Below, one piece after another: positions 12,329 through 24,169 of a stretch of 64,000 nt of DNA. The number at the start of each line of letters is the position of its first letter. Within the stretch, counting starts at the first letter, position 1. Under the pieces are notes generated by a model. It worked only from the letters and a program-made list of their open reading frames with translations. It had not been told where the DNA came from and made no database searches. The position numbers were made by a program, and so were the translations under genes. Origin of the DNA: Branchiostoma floridae (Eukaryota > Chordata > Leptocardii > Amphioxiformes > Branchiostomatidae); the NCBI RefSeq assembly GCF_000003815.2, contig NC_049985.1, forward strand, positions 19,587,893-19,651,892, given 5' to 3'.

Positions 12329-12807
12329 TTAGGTTCACAACACCATATTCAGGAACACAAGCCGTCGTATTTGAAATACACGTGTGAAAAAGATCACCAT
12401 GTGTTAAGAGGAAATGCTGGTTGCTAAGAGAATTCCACATATAATAAAAACATCGATCGCTTGAAAGTGGGAAAGGTGTGGTCTAAATGTTAAAAGCACA
12501 ACGCATGATATATGAGCGCAACACACAGTGACGTTTAAAAATGTCAGGGTGCATGATACATCCTTTCCTTTGGATTATATATAGTCAAGTTCATTGCAAA
12601 TTCTTGCCTGTGGGCTAATTGCAGGAAACATGAGAGATTCAAATAGCGTGAAAACAAAACTCTGGTCTAAAACTAGTAAAAGCTAACTTAGTCTAGATCC
12701 TGGGTTATTGGGTTCAACTCCTTTTTCGAAGACAGTTGAAAACAAAAGATCCCACCTTTTTCTATTATGTGTGGGTTTTGTGATGTTAGAAGGAGAACTG
12801 TTTTCTT

Positions 12808-12963
12808 TTAGTCAGTGAATGTGAGGAAGTTTGAGTGGAATTTGGTGGCCTCTTCAAACAGCTCTTTTCTTTCGTGATCGTAGAAAGAGCAGTTTGACAT
12901 AAAATGTGTTTCGTCTTCCACCACGTTTGACGTACATTGTTTGCACGTTCTTTCATATACACA
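12808..12963 (-). mobile_element. LINE ORF2 C-terminal fragment (zinc-knuckle-like)
   Basis: The minus-strand frame 12963 to 12808 reads CVYERTCKQC..., VVEDETHFM, NCSFYDHERKELFE and ends at TAA. The C..C...EDE.HF...C..Y...R..LF pattern is the standard C-terminal motif of CR1/L2/RTE-type LINE polyproteins. Only about 51 residues survive, and stops lie just upstream. Confidence 0.7.
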
Positions 12964-13049
12964 TAATGACATTATCATGTCTGTCATGTTGTTTGTTTTT
13001 TATTCACATTTGGCGAGAATCTTATGTTCTGATATCGTTTGTATAGTTT

Positions 13050-14160
13050 TATATATGTGGTTAATCAGCCTAACTCAAGAAGCTATGGATGTATTTTAGT
13101 GTTAAGTCATGTCTAATAAAAGAAAAGATTGTGGCGAATCTTCTTCGTACTGCAGCAGAACGCCCGTTTTTTTTTTTATATCTCGTATTCTGAACAGGCT
13201 ACGGTCACTCTTTTTACGTGCCAAAGAGGTCTTGAGTTATGAAGGAAGTGATAGAAGTTTGGGCCATCTAGCAGCTTTCTTTAGAACTGGAGGAAGCGTT
13301 TTAATTGCAGACTTTAAAGCAGGGTTGTTTATGAATTTTCCGCAGACATGGATCCGAACACTCAACTTTTTGGTCCATATTCGCTTCCCAATATATGGCG
13401 TAAGTGTTATGTGATCCCGTCACTCTGACATATGTTCACATAAAGAGCTGGTAGGGCGGAGGTTGCAACCCCGCTCGGACAGGGTGCATCAGTCCTTTCG
13501 GATGGTGACGTATAGCCGACTGCCCGTTTACGGGGAAGCTTCATGTCGTTAGTGTATATACATATACTTTGGAGGAAGACTAAGTACAAGGCACGAGGCT
13601 TTTTTCTTCCCCCCTGCATGTACTTTCATCCTTTAATTTGTTTCATGTTATCTTAAGATCATGCAAAATAAATAAAATCAAAAAATCAAATATATCGTCA
13701 GGTTTCAATCCTCGGTAAATTATTATTGAAGAGCCCAACGCATGTATGGAGAAGAGTTGGGCTAAGTGTGTACCTATCCCCTAGCGTCCTTTGTAGACCT
13801 TTTGTGTGCGTCTGGCATTTTTACCATGAAAAATGGACGTATAGTTTTGTGTGTGTGTGTCTGTCTGTGTGTCTGTGTTTCCAGATATTTGTGAACATCA
13901 TAACTTGAGAACCTCTTGATGGACTACGATGATATTTGGTATGTTGATAGGGGTTGGAAAGACGAAGGTCATGGTCAATTTTGGGCCCCCTGGTGTGTGA
14001 CCTTGGTACTGCAGCAGAACTTAAATTTTTTTTATCTTTTTACCTGGACATGCTATGGTCTTGATTTTTTGATGGTAGATAGCTTTTAATGTTGTAAGGA
14101 AGAAGTGGTGTATGTTTGGGCCTCCTAGTTCTTTACGAGTTGGGCGATTCGCCAATTTTT
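13050..14160. repeat. Two diverged copies of an unclassified repeat
   Basis: At 13064-13290 and 13890-14150 the same words occur in the same order: AACTCAAGAA/AACTTGAGAA, TACTGCAGCAGAAC, ...TATCTTTTTACCT / TATATCTCGTATTC, and TTTGGGCC.TCTAG. No coding content; the family is not identified. Confidence 0.45.
13435..13620 (+). mobile_element. Headless SINE body
   Basis: The core CAGTCCTTTCGGATGG ... GACGTATAGCCGACTGCC ... AAGCTTCATGTC resembles the body of the SINE at 60650-60886 (there on the minus strand: CCGGAAAGGGTAGGAC, ACGTTAAGCCGTGGTCC, GTCGAAAAGAGC). No tRNA-like head is seen, so this is probably a 5'-truncated copy. Confidence 0.5.
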
Positions 14161-14631
14161 AATATGGGTAAGGGTCTATAATATAAGGGGGACAGCGTTT
14201 TCACGCACCTACAAAGTCTGTTTTCTTTCAGCGTCCTCAAATCACTTCAATGGCGCGCGGAAACGGCTTACCCATGTTGAAAATGGCAAATCAACGCCCA
14301 TCCCCCCCCCCCCCCCCCTCCACAAGGTTCGCACGTCCTGAAAGACATAATCATACGAAGGAAGTTTACAATGAAATATCAGTTTTGAGGCAGCTGTCAC
14401 GGAAAGAAGCGTTATGCATTGTCATAAGTCTGAGGTAGACCACTTTAACTTTTACATTTTAAATAGTGCAAACACGCGAGTACTAGACACGTGTTGTCGC
14501 TATCGCCGGGCTTAATGGAAAAACAAAGTCATTCATTTGACACAAGGACGTCTGACGCTTTCGGCAACCACCAGCTGTATCTTGAATAATAAGCGGATGT
14601 GAACAATCTGCGTCAGTACAAGCTACCTCTA

Positions 14632-15116
14632 TAAGGTCTCATTAATGTATTACTCCGAGCCAAAAAAATAAACGGCTGTATGGACGCGTGTTTTTAGCGG
14701 TGAGAAATTCCCTTTTAGCCAGCGGAACTGATCTCAAAAGTTAGATTGGTGAAAGCTTGTAACTGAAGAAATTAGCAGGTAAAGTTTTGCAGCCGCGCGC
14801 TAGGTCGGAGGTACACAGTCCTGGGTTCTGATTGGTGCGGTTGTACACTAACAGCGAAAAAGTGCCTTTTTGGGGATTGACTAATCGTAGTTTGTAATTG
14901 CTATAAAAAAAGAACCTACGTCTAGTTGACGTTGGCAATTTTTTTCCCACGATAAAAATTGGACTGAGAAAGACTGTTAAAACTATGTTAAATGTGCTCA
15001 ACATAGAATAAAAAATCTGCTAAAATTTCACGTAGCTTCATTATGAACGCACCCCGGTGTAAACCACGAATTATAACATAGAAGTCTATGGGAAGAAAAA
15101 ACTCATCAATGAGACC
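14632..15116. mobile_element. MITE with AGGTCTCATT termini, long copy
   Basis: Starts TAAGGTCTCATTAATG and ends CATCAATGAGACC. The interior (TTTCACGTAGCTTCATTATG, AACATAGAAGTCTATGGG, AACTACGATTAGTCAATCCC in reverse) matches the copy in an RRM1 intron at 55035-55345, in opposite orientation. The minus-strand frame across 14741-15004 is incidental. Confidence 0.8.
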
Positions 15117-15120
15117 AAAA

Positions 15121-15176
15121 GGCCATGTTGATTTTATTATATCAATTTTCGGTCGTTTTCAAAGAAAAATGTTTTG
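15121..15176. mobile_element. Solo Harbinger-type A end
   Basis: AAGGCCATGTTGATTTTATT followed by CAATTTTCGG. This is the reversed 3' end of family A, without the rest of the element. Confidence 0.6.
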
Positions 15177-16634
15177 AACCATACTGTAACTCGCACAGCT
15201 ACAAAATGAGCCTTACATTGAGAAGAAGTATATTGGGACGAGGTAACTAACGTCATAGAATATCACCGTCAATTTTAAGACCAAAGAAAAAAGATGCGAA
15301 AGAATAGAAATGAAAAATCAACTGCAAATCGCACAGCTGCAAAATGAGCCGTGCATTGAAAAAATATATATCGTGGGAAAAGGAATACTTACGTCACAAA
15401 ATATCACCGTCAATTTCAAGACCAAAGAAGAAAGATGCAACTGTTCAGTATACTATACCATATTGGGCGTGTTATGTGATGAGGAAATATGTTGTGAGTT
15501 AATATGGTAAATGCTGCTTTCTCTACTTACTTAGCACTTAGCATTAGAGAAATAGTATGTTAGTGGAACACAGGCACACCGCTACCAGTAGACGAGCCCC
15601 CTGCTGTAGTGCTTGCACAAAGCTGTGTGGTCATGGGCTACAAAATTGGAGATGGGCGCCGCCTTATTCACTATTTGGTGTGGGAAGGACTTATAACCTT
15701 TGTTTCAACTTCAACTGAAGGACTGTTATCATAGTGGCGACACGCGTACCCTTGTCGATAGTCTTAACCATGAGTCAAGTCCACGGGCATGGTAGACATT
15801 TACACGTGAGTGCAAGCCACGTGTTTGGCAGTGAAGCTAGCGGCACATTTGTCTCCTGGCTGGGGTGATGAAATCCTCGTGACTCTGAACACACTTAAAC
15901 ATGCATAATCCATAACGAGTATAGAGAGCTGTTTTTCAAATTCTTTAAAACGAATAAAGAAAAATTTGTACGGAAATTTTATCAATTTGTCTATCAAAGG
16001 AGGACACTCTAAAAGGCGAAATGTTGCCTCCCTGTACCCTTTTACCGGTACTTGCATGGCCATGATTTATCCAATAATTACTTAAATGTCTTTTCATTGA
16101 CAGCCTCTTAGCATAAAACTAAGGTTTATCTATAACTCATATCGTCATACTGTCCATTTACCGATCTCCAAGTCCTTCTACAACAGCAGTTTCTTTACCC
16201 GGACTGCCTAACTTTGGAACTCTCTAGATAACAGTTGTTTCCCTCCTGTCAGCCCTCAAAACCAATGTTCATCGCTATATCAGGCCTCGCATAGTTATTT
16301 CCAACAAGTACCTCAGTACCTCAAACACTGATACCTATTGCACCACACGATTCCACGCGGTGGACCGCACGGGCGCGTACACGTGAAAGTCTGGCACGTG
16401 TAGTTAACAGTTGAGCCTGATCATTACGCCATGTACCCATGATCTTCAACACGTTTCCAAGGCCTCGTGCTAACACACGGGTGCGCTCGAGGTTAGGTTC
16501 TCTCACGTTTTCCCACTAAGAGCCTTGGAGCTGACAAACTTGATTACGCAGACGATAAACCGTGCCTAACTATGCAAAGTCAAAGTCTTACCATGTATAC
16601 TAGATACGTGGTGGGAGTGAGGGACAAAACAGTT
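15177..16634. other. Non-coding stretch
   Basis: No gene is supported. A direct duplication is visible: AACTCGCACAGCTACAAAATGAGCC at 15187 and AATCGCACAGCTGCAAAATGAGCC at 15325, each followed by matching sequence (ATATCACCGTCAATTT). The repeat period is about 138 bp. Confidence 0.5.
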
Positions 16635-16863
16635 GTACCCTGGGAGCCAGCCGGGATCGGGCAGCTAGGACAGTTTACTCGGTGGCCCAAGACAGTCAGG
16701 CCCACCGAGCTTCTATTAGCGTCCCGGGGAGTTGAGGTCCACCTAGCGATAACTCCTTCGGGCTTAAACTCCCCGGAGCGCTAATGTGAGATCGGCGGGC
16801 TGACTGCCTTGGCTCCCCGAACAAAACTTGCTAGCTACCCGGTCCTGTCTGGCTCCCAGGGTA
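16635..16863. mobile_element. GC-rich foldback MITE (GTACCCTGGGAGCC termini)
   Basis: Starts GTACCCTGGGAGCCAGCC and ends GGCTCCCAGGGTA. Nearly the whole element is self-complementary (CCGGGATCGGGCAGCTAG / CTAGCTACCCGGTCCTG). A longer copy in opposite orientation is at 18714-18979. Confidence 0.85.
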
Positions 16864-16895
16864 AAACAGTTGTTGTATTGGACATTACTTCATGT

Positions 16896-16960
16896 TAGGC
16901 CATGTTGATTTGATTATATGGATGACATCCGTGCGCGCATAAATTTTTGGCTGTTTGAAA
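16896..16960. mobile_element. Solo Harbinger-type A end
   Basis: A full terminal repeat (GGCCATGTTGATTTGATTAT then GGATGACATC) followed by the subterminal block seen, inverted, at the 3' end of the full copies. No partner end is nearby. Confidence 0.7.
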
Positions 16961-17173
16961 GAAAAATATCTCAAGACAAAAACTTAAAAAAGCATAAAAG
17001 CATACTCTCAAATTCTAACTTAATGCTAATCCGTAAGTATAGAGTTCATCCTACTATTGCCTCCCCTAATCTGCCCAGATTTCACAAAACATCATCCCAT
17101 GAAGGAGTTTTCAATGATTTGTATTTTCTGCTCTCTCATCTTGGGTCATTATGGGGTCTAGGCGGCTAATGTT

Positions 17174-17200
17174 GCCCCCCCCCCCCCCCCCCCCCAACAC
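17174..17200. repeat. Poly-C run with adjoining CA
   Basis: About 22 consecutive C bases followed by ACACACACAC. A similar run of about 16 C lies at 14304-14319. Confidence 0.9.
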
Positions 17201-17499
17201 ACACACACCTCCCATCCCACTCCCAACCCCTTACGGGTAAACGTCCAATCGTGCCAAAACGTGTACACTTTACCCTACCCCTCTCCGCCGATCTTTGTCC
17301 TTATTGTATTTTGCCTTGTCTTCCTTTGAGCCACATTGATGTTGACAAGTGCCGAAAGGAAGTTTATAGTCAACACTCTAGCTCACCTCAACAGGAAATT
17401 GACAGAAACCACTGTTAAAACAATATTGTCATATATACATCCTCTAGTATACTTAAAGGTCAAAGACATGTCTTGCGTCAATACTTTGTTTATTGGCCA

Positions 17500-17655
17500 T
17501 CTCTCTCTCTCTCCCTCCCTCTCTTTCTCTCTCTCTCTTTCTCTCTCTTCTCCTTCTCTCTCCTCTCTAAATCTTAGTCTCGCCTCTCTGCTATTTTTTT
17601 TCTCTCTCTCTAGTCTCTCTCTCTCTCTCCCTCTCTCTCTACTTTCTCTCTCATC
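17500..17655. repeat. (CT)n microsatellite
   Basis: Imperfect CT/CTTT/CCTC tract of about 155 bp. Open frames across it (Ser/Leu-rich on plus, Arg/Glu-rich on minus) are artefacts of the repeat. Confidence 0.95.
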
Positions 17656-18289
17656 TGCCTTTTTACGGACGGGATATTTTGTGTGTAGGTAGAATGCCAA
17701 CCTCCTAGCGGCTTCATATGACACTGTAGCTAAAATTCCGGCACTTATCTTAGTATCTTATGTTCTGGACGTGATTTTGACTTGGTAAAAAGTTCATGTC
17801 TATCTTTTTCTTATTTTGTTCTTACATGGCTAGATAGAGAGACAAAGAAAGAACGAAATACACACAATATGAATCTCTTCGTAGTAAATACATGTCATTA
17901 ATATGTTGTCGAAGCTAGACCATTGGAAAACACAGAGTCCTTGGTACTAGAATGATGTCAGGACCATCAGATTATCACATTAAATCAGTAACAGATTGTG
18001 AGATTAAATTACCTCTGTGAGAGAGGATAAGTAAACACTGTACCCCAAAGTCTTTGAAGGACAAAATTCAATTTGATATTTGGCTCTTATAGAATGTAAA
18101 CATAGCTAAGTTGATTATCCTTTCGCATAGAATGACCTCGCTACTTTACGTAAAGGCCCTTGAGGAAAAAAAATGCTTAAAACACTTATAAGTTGAAACA
18201 TTGGTGGCCATGTTACCAAGGCCATACTGTAGGTCAATTCATTTTTGCAGGGACATTATTTTGCGGTAAAAAAGTTCAGAATGTAAAGG
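17656..18289. other. Non-coding stretch
   Basis: No gene or repeat family recognised. Confidence 0.4.
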
Positions 18290-18436
18290 AAATACTGTAG
18301 ATCGTGAAATATTCGCTACGTTACGGTCTTAAGATCGCAGTTTTAAACGATTACCGTATCCGAAATGAAATATAACACGAAGCGACAACATCTCAACATG
18401 AATACAATCGCGAATATATCACGATCTACAGTATTT
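18290..18436. mobile_element. Foldback MITE (ACTGTAGATCGTG termini)
   Basis: AAATACTGTAGATCGTGA at the left end is mirrored by TCACGATCTACAGTATTT at the right end, continued by ATATTCGC / GCGAATAT. Total 147 bp, no ORF. Confidence 0.8.
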
Positions 18437-18713
18437 TGTACACAGTAGAAATTGCTGAGACGCCACAAGTACCTTTGTTTATTACTTCTCTGTTCCGTGA
18501 GTTTACAAACATCCTAAGAATGTGAGAAAGCCAAAGTTGCATGCAACCTCTGCTGAGCGCCTTTTCGCCGCTCGTTCCGTGTCGTCAGTTTTTGCAGAGC
18601 ATGCAACTGCGGTATTCCTCTTATTGTAAGCGTTCTGTTTTAGGTATACGTAAATCAGAAAAGAAGACTAAAAGAGAACTGTGAAGCCATAACACCCAAC
18701 CCAAACCTACCCG

Positions 18714-18979
18714 GGTACCCTTGGAGCCAGCCAGGACCGGGTAGCTAGCGAGTTTTGTTCGGGGGGGCCAAGGCAGTCAGCCCGCCCGATCTCACAGAAG
18801 CACTCCGGGGAGTTTAAGCCTGAAGGACTTATCGCTACCCTTGTCCTTGGATAAGGGCAGGTGGACCTCGCCAGGCTTAAACTCCCCGGGGCGCTAATAG
18901 GGGATCGGGCGGGCCTGACTGTCTTGGGCCACCGAATAAACTGTTCTAGCTGCCGATCCTGGCTGGCTCCCAGGGTACT
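18714..18979. mobile_element. GC-rich foldback MITE, second copy
   Basis: Starts GTACCCTTGGAGCCAGCC and ends GGCTGGCTCCCAGGGTAC. It is related to 16635-16863 in inverted orientation, with about 35 extra bases in the centre (AAGGACTTATCGCTACCC). Confidence 0.85.
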
Positions 18980-19151
18980 ACCCGGGCCAAATAACCATTC
19001 CTGTGACCACTGTGATTTATAACAGAATCCAAAATCATATTAACTTTTGTGGGTAAAATAAGGTAAAAAAATTCCAGACGATCCAGATTTAGCAGGTGGA
19101 AACCCAACTCCAAGTAGATGTAGCGTGTGACTCAGTGTTTTGAGAGAAGAT

Positions 19152-19369
19152 AGGGGTGGGTACCGGTACAGAAAATTCCGGTTCAGGTTCAGAGGATCAG
19201 GTCCAGGTCCGGACCTGATTCAGTATGAGAAAACTTGTTCAAGTTGTGGACTATTTGACTCACACTGGCGTTCTAAAATCCTGCAAGACTAACTGCCTCT
19301 GTATGATAGACTGTAAACCTTTGTAGAAATGAATGAAACCCTTGTACGATGTAGCGGTACCCACCCCTA
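19152..19369. mobile_element. MITE with GGGGTGGGTACC termini
   Basis: AGGGGTGGGTACCGGTAC at the left is mirrored by GTAGCGGTACCCACCCCT at the right. The interior CAGGTCCAGGTCCGGACCTG recurs in fragments at 45879-46130, 52540-52605 and 63650-63735. Confidence 0.8.
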
Positions 19370-19962
19370 ATTTGGGGCGTACAATACACTGCAAAACACG
19401 TTAAACTGTTAAAAACTCTGAGGCGTACCCTACATCTGCTTTGAGACGTTGCGAAAACAGATTTCGTGATGTTCGTTCACGGCACCCTTGACTAATTGTG
19501 TCTTATTGGATGTTGGATTGAATGCTTTATCCCTGTCAAGTCTTCTTTTGTAGCAAATCCTAGACACTAAAGTGTTTTGTAGTTCAATCCCTTAATGTTT
19601 ACCTGGTATTACATGGAACGGTGCCACGCTGTAACCCGATATGCCTCTGACGTCACTGCAATTTCTCGGTATAGGAACTTCCGGTCTTCCGAAGCCTGTG
19701 GGGTTAAAGTTTAAAGCTGGGCTATGCAGGAGTTTACGTGATAACCGTACTTTTAGAGAACGTAAGCTACTAGGTCTTGAAAAAGAATGCAATCATACAA
19801 AAATGGAAGACAAACTACACATAATTTGTTAAGGTGAACTACGAAGGCATTCTGTTTGAATTGATATTGAATTCGAATGTCTAAAATGATAACACGAGTG
19901 TATCCATAAACGACTTGCGAGCCCCACATCGTAAGACAGGTGGTCTATTTTAGGAACGCGCG

Positions 19963-20000
19963 TATAAAAGGCGGGAAGCGGTGCTGTCCCGCTCAGTTCT
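19963..20000 (+). promoter_or_regulatory. TATA/Inr core promoter of the PH-domain gene
   Basis: A consensus TATAAAAG lies at 19963-19970 and an initiator-like TCAGTTC at 19993-19999, about 30 bp downstream. This fits transcription start near 19994 and a 5' UTR of about 96 bases before the ATG at 20091. Confidence 0.7.
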
Positions 20001-20090
20001 GACTCAGACTTCTTAAGAGAAACGTCTCTGTGAAAATTTCTCCAAAGTTTTTATAAGGACTATCGCCTTTTTAAATTTGAGCATCCGAGA

Positions 20091-23000
20091 ATGCCAGACA
20101 ACCGTACGATGTCGAACCCTCTGACCGAAGAGTGTGGGTGCTGCCGGGCGGGGATGGGTCGCTGTTGTGCCGGCGAGCCCACCAAGTCCGGCTGGCTCCA
20201 CCTCTCCAAGCCGGAGAGTCCGGTCTACAGACAGCGGGTGGTGGTCAAGGTGTACAGTAAACCACTGGACCCGTACGCTGTGGTGTCCAGTGGCAAGACC
20301 TACGGGAAACAGTACGGATTCTTAAAACTTCGGCACGTCAGGTAAGACATTATTTTGTAGTTTACACTTTTATGTAGCTGTAGCAAGTTGGACAGTGTTC
20401 CGAATGGCCCCGGGCACATTTGTGACTTTGTCTTAGCCTGGTTAGAGTTGTTACTTCGGAAGCTACATTACGGCTGGATACCAGGCTAACTTTGTCTCAG
20501 TACAGCGCCCAGCAAATCGGGCATTCGTAAAACAGTTGTAGAAGTGCCGTACAAAATTCAGACGTTCTCTGGTTGTCGAAAATCCTGCGTCAACGGGCGC
20601 GTTTTTGTCGTACAATGCACCCGCTATTAAAGAATCGCACGCTAGGAAAGGCCGAATATATATGTTACGTTATGAAGTTATGTGACTGTATTATATAGCA
20701 CTAGTACTGACAACTCTTTTCGTAAGTCGCCACGGCTACTCTACTGCAAGGTGGTAAGGCCATACATTTGTTTCAAAAATATGAGAGCTATAAAACGTTA
20801 CGTGACATGTTCCTCAATTCACGTCACATGGAACGTAAAATACGTGACGTTCGACCTATAACAAATACGCCACACTTCAGTGTGGTATATGTGACGTCCT
20901 TCTATCATAAAACTTAGTTAACGATTAATAACTACAAGTTGAGAAATGAGACTTAGAGCTAGGATACAAGAAAAGTTGGCGTTTAGCTAGACTGGACATA
21001 TTGAGGACACGGGGACATTATTTGTAACATGATACCTTCGAAAACAACCTGTTTACGAGCTGAAGTTACCCAAAAGAGACAGACGCTAAAGACAACAAAC
21101 ATCACACAAAGACGACGGAGGTAGAGAGTCATCAAAACAAGCATTGTAACCGTCATGATTTGGTGACATGCCACTCAAAACGTAATTGCATAGAATGAAA
21201 ACGCGAAAACCTATTCGAACCAACAGAAAATATGTAGTCAGTCCCTCAACCTAGCCTCGACAGAGTGCCTCCTCATTGGACGTTGTAATGTCACTGTTTT
21301 GCTCTCTGATTGGTTCAGCTGGTTGATTGATTGATTGATCGCTATAATGTTTCAATAGTTGTCCTCAAAACCAATCAGAAAACAGCATATCTAATTTAAT
21401 CAGCAATACTAGCCAATAGATAAACGGCAATGTCAAACAGCCCGCTTGGGGTCCTGCTATCGGAGGCAGATATGTTGATATCATACTAATGGCATCCTCT
21501 GGGAACCCCAAAAGTGATGCGAGCGTGCGAATAACCCCAAGTTTGGCCCCCCATAAAATTTGCCTTCATTATGAGGTGGTCGGGAAGGTTGAACAAATGA
21601 CTGAACACACGAACAATAGATTCTTCATTTTTATTCTTTCACGCTCTCTTCTTTGACATTGAAATTTGACATTGGAGTTGGCCTTGGCATAATCTGTTTT
21701 GTATACGTTTTCCGACATTTCTTTACCAGCTACGGCATTTGTTTTCTCATTTTGAACCTGCTGTACGCTTTACAGTGTGGTCGAATTTTATTTATTTATT
21801 TTCATTATGCGCGAGATGATGCTCTCCGTATAATCAAATTAACATGGCCTAATGTGAAGAAAAGGGTATTTTCCCGCGCGCGGGAAACGTGGATTAAGGT
21901 CCCGCCAGACTGACGTCTGAGGAAAAGCACGGAATCGGAAGCCGTAACAAATAACTGTCCATCATTTTCAGGGCCATTTCCTTATTGGTTAGTTCCATAA
22001 CGTACAACCAAATCAAATTCAAGGTTGACCAACCACAGAGGATATTACGTAGGCCTAATACAAGGGCATCAGTAAAAGAAAAACACTACGGAAGATTGCG
22101 CCCTACTTTAGAACATGTAGGGCTATTCACTAAAAGCTTTCAATTTGATAAAAACCCATTGCTCAAAGCATTAGCACAGAGATCGTAGATTACGGAGATC
22201 ATGTAAACGTTTTTCTCGAAAGACTTTCAAACAAATTGGCATCTATTTGCACAGATTGTTCAAAGTCCTTTGAAAGAAACACGGTTTCAAGTACTTTCAC
22301 TCAGTAACCCTTACACCACTGATTGCTAGGTCTGGTCTTTTAGAAGATTGATTTTGGCTTAGAGAAGTCTCAGAACTTCATGTTTTCATCTTAACTCCTG
22401 CGTCAGTGTCAGACGAGCGAACGTCATGCCCTTTATCATTAAGTAAGCGTGGCTGAATGGGCGATTCAACTACTAATGGAGTGACCTATAATTTAGAAGA
22501 GTTGACGTCATCGACTATTGTAAACTATCGTCCATGTTCCCGCCATTTAGCATTTATACAAGAGTGCATACTGTAAATGCAGAAATGTTCGCGGTGGATT
22601 AATGTTCGCGGTTCTCGCGGTGACCACTTTACCGGGAACTTAAAACCACAGCGAACATTTTTCTATTATGTAGTCTGTAGACTGTAGTCTATGGTGTTAC
22701 CACGAACTTTAATCCACCGCGAAAAGTCCCTTTTCCCGCTACTGCGAAATAAAATCCCCGCGAACTTAAATGCATTTACAGTAGTATGGGATGAGTATGG
22801 GCTTTAACAAGCATTAGAGGAATTTCTAACGTCTAGACATTTTTGATACATTTTCTAATGTTTATTACAGGCTAGAGAAGCTAGACTCGGCCACAGACTT
22901 CAAGGTGATCCCGAAAACTGGGGAGGGCGACGCCGTGGTGTTCTCGGCGGAGAGCGGGGACGACCGCGAGGCTTGGCTAGACGCCCTACGGGGGAAGTCC

Positions 23001-23225
23001 CGCCTACCGCCCGGCTCCAGTACCATGCCCACCCTGGCCGAGGCCGAGGAGGAGGAAACAGCGGGGGACGACGATGATGTCTTCGGGGAGGAGGTGCAGG
23101 TGGCACCGAACGCGAACCGGAAGGCACCCCGGCGGAGACCGTCACGAGAGTACCGCCGGAGGAGCAGCCTTAGAAGCCTGGGGTTAAGGCTACGAAGGCA
23201 GGATGATTGCCCGAAGCCTTGGTGA
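20091..23225 (+). CDS. Small PH-domain protein, two exons (join 20091-20341, 22871-23225)
   Basis: The exons join in frame: the donor CAG|GTAAGA is at 20341/20342, the acceptor TTACAG| at 22870, and the split codon AG|G encodes Arg. The product is 201 residues. Residues about 32-125 read as a pleckstrin-homology domain: SGWLHLSKPE (strand 1), RQRVVVKVYS, YGFLKLRHVRLEKLD, VVFSAESGDDREAWLDALRG. The last segment carries the tryptophan of the C-terminal PH helix. The N-terminus has a Cys-rich stretch (CGCCRAGMGRCC) that could be palmitoylated. After the domain come an acidic run (EAEEEE...DDDD) and an Arg-rich tail with RRRPS-type basophilic kinase sites. PH domains bind phosphoinositides or partner proteins, so a membrane adaptor role is likely but inferred. 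The first ATG was chosen because it follows the TATA/Inr promoter. Orthology is not recognised; exon 2 is much more GC-rich than its surroundings. Confidence 0.8.
20434..20488. mobile_element. Tiny TAGCCTGG foldback
   Basis: TAGCCTGG ... CGGCTGGATACCAGGCTA, 55 bp, a relative of 1552-1687. It lies inside the intron of the PH-domain gene. Confidence 0.6.
21490..21849 (+). mobile_element. Harbinger-type A MITE, left end eroded
   Basis: Contains GGCATCCTCTGGGAACCCCAAAAG, GATGCGAGCGTGCGAATAA and GAACAAATGACTGAACACAC, and the right end GTATAATCAAATTAACATGGCC flanked by TAA. It lies in the PH-domain gene intron. Confidence 0.75.
22569..22783 (+). mobile_element. GCGG-type MITE
   Basis: Starts TACTGTAAATGCAGAAATG and ends TGCATTTACAGTA. 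The interior is built of GTTCGCGG / CCGCGAAC repeats that fold back on themselves. It sits about 90 bp upstream of PH-domain exon 2, within the intron. Confidence 0.9.
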
Positions 23226-23695
23226 TAGGCTATAATTGTACTTGGGGATTCCTCATCCTTGTAAATATATGTATGTGCAGTTTATGTAAATATTCATGAC
23301 AGCCATAGGTTTCTATTGGTGCTTTTGCCGAACTTTTAAACAAGAGATGCTTGATGTAAAGGTTTAGATGGGTACGTTACTTCTAGTTAGGTCAAGAAAG
23401 ACACTAAGAAAGTTGTCTTGAAGTATCTGTTTCTGCTAGAACTATTATGACGAGAATATCATAAATGTTAGCCCTCTAAAATGTTTGGAGAATCTTTCCA
23501 TAGGTTTAGGTTGTTATATGGAAGTACATGTATATTGCGTGTATTCTGGCTACCTTATTATCGACTTCATGAATATGATATCAGTATTAGTTTACAGTAA
23601 AGCACTATCAAAACGTGGAACTCAAATCTAACTGTTCTGTACATGTCAAAAACAATGTAACGTTCTTACATATCAAGTCACTGTAGTTTGAATTA

Positions 23696-24169
23696 GGCCA
23701 CAAGAAGTGAATTTTATGGATGACATCCTCCGCAAACAAGAAATGAACAAAACAAGATAGGTGAAAAAGTGATTTTGGAAATAGACACCTTAATGTTTTA
23801 AAAAGAATGTAAGTGTCAAAACATGGTATCACAGCCATTTATTCCTGTATTAAAAAGTGTGGTATTGTAGTAAATCTGACACTAGTGTGGTAGACCACAA
23901 AACAAGTTAGTAATTTCACTTATTGTGTCCATATTCCCACTATTGCAATTGCCAAACTACATTGCAGTTTCACTTCTACAACTACAGCCATGGCTACCTT
24001 GCTAGTGTCACTTCTACAAATATGACCATTAGGCTACAACACAAAATATTTACCCATTTTGGTAATTTCTCTTTATATTAACCGTCTCCGGTTGGGACAT
24101 TTTTTGTTGAAATCAGCCAAAAATTAATTAGCGCGTTAATATCATCCATAAGATTTACTTGCTGTGGCC
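23696..24169 (+). mobile_element. Tourist/PIF-Harbinger-like MITE, family B, second copy
   Basis: GGCCACAAGAAGTGAATTT then TATGGATGACATC at the left; ATCATCCATAAG then ATTTACTTGCTGTGGCC at the right. TTA precedes the left end; the right flank is TTTA. The body is collinear with 11803-12328. Confidence 0.8.

Noticed and set aside
17336-17724. Ser/Leu-rich plus-strand and Arg/Glu-rich minus-strand frames
   Set aside because: Both cross the (CT)n tract and have no motif or splice context.
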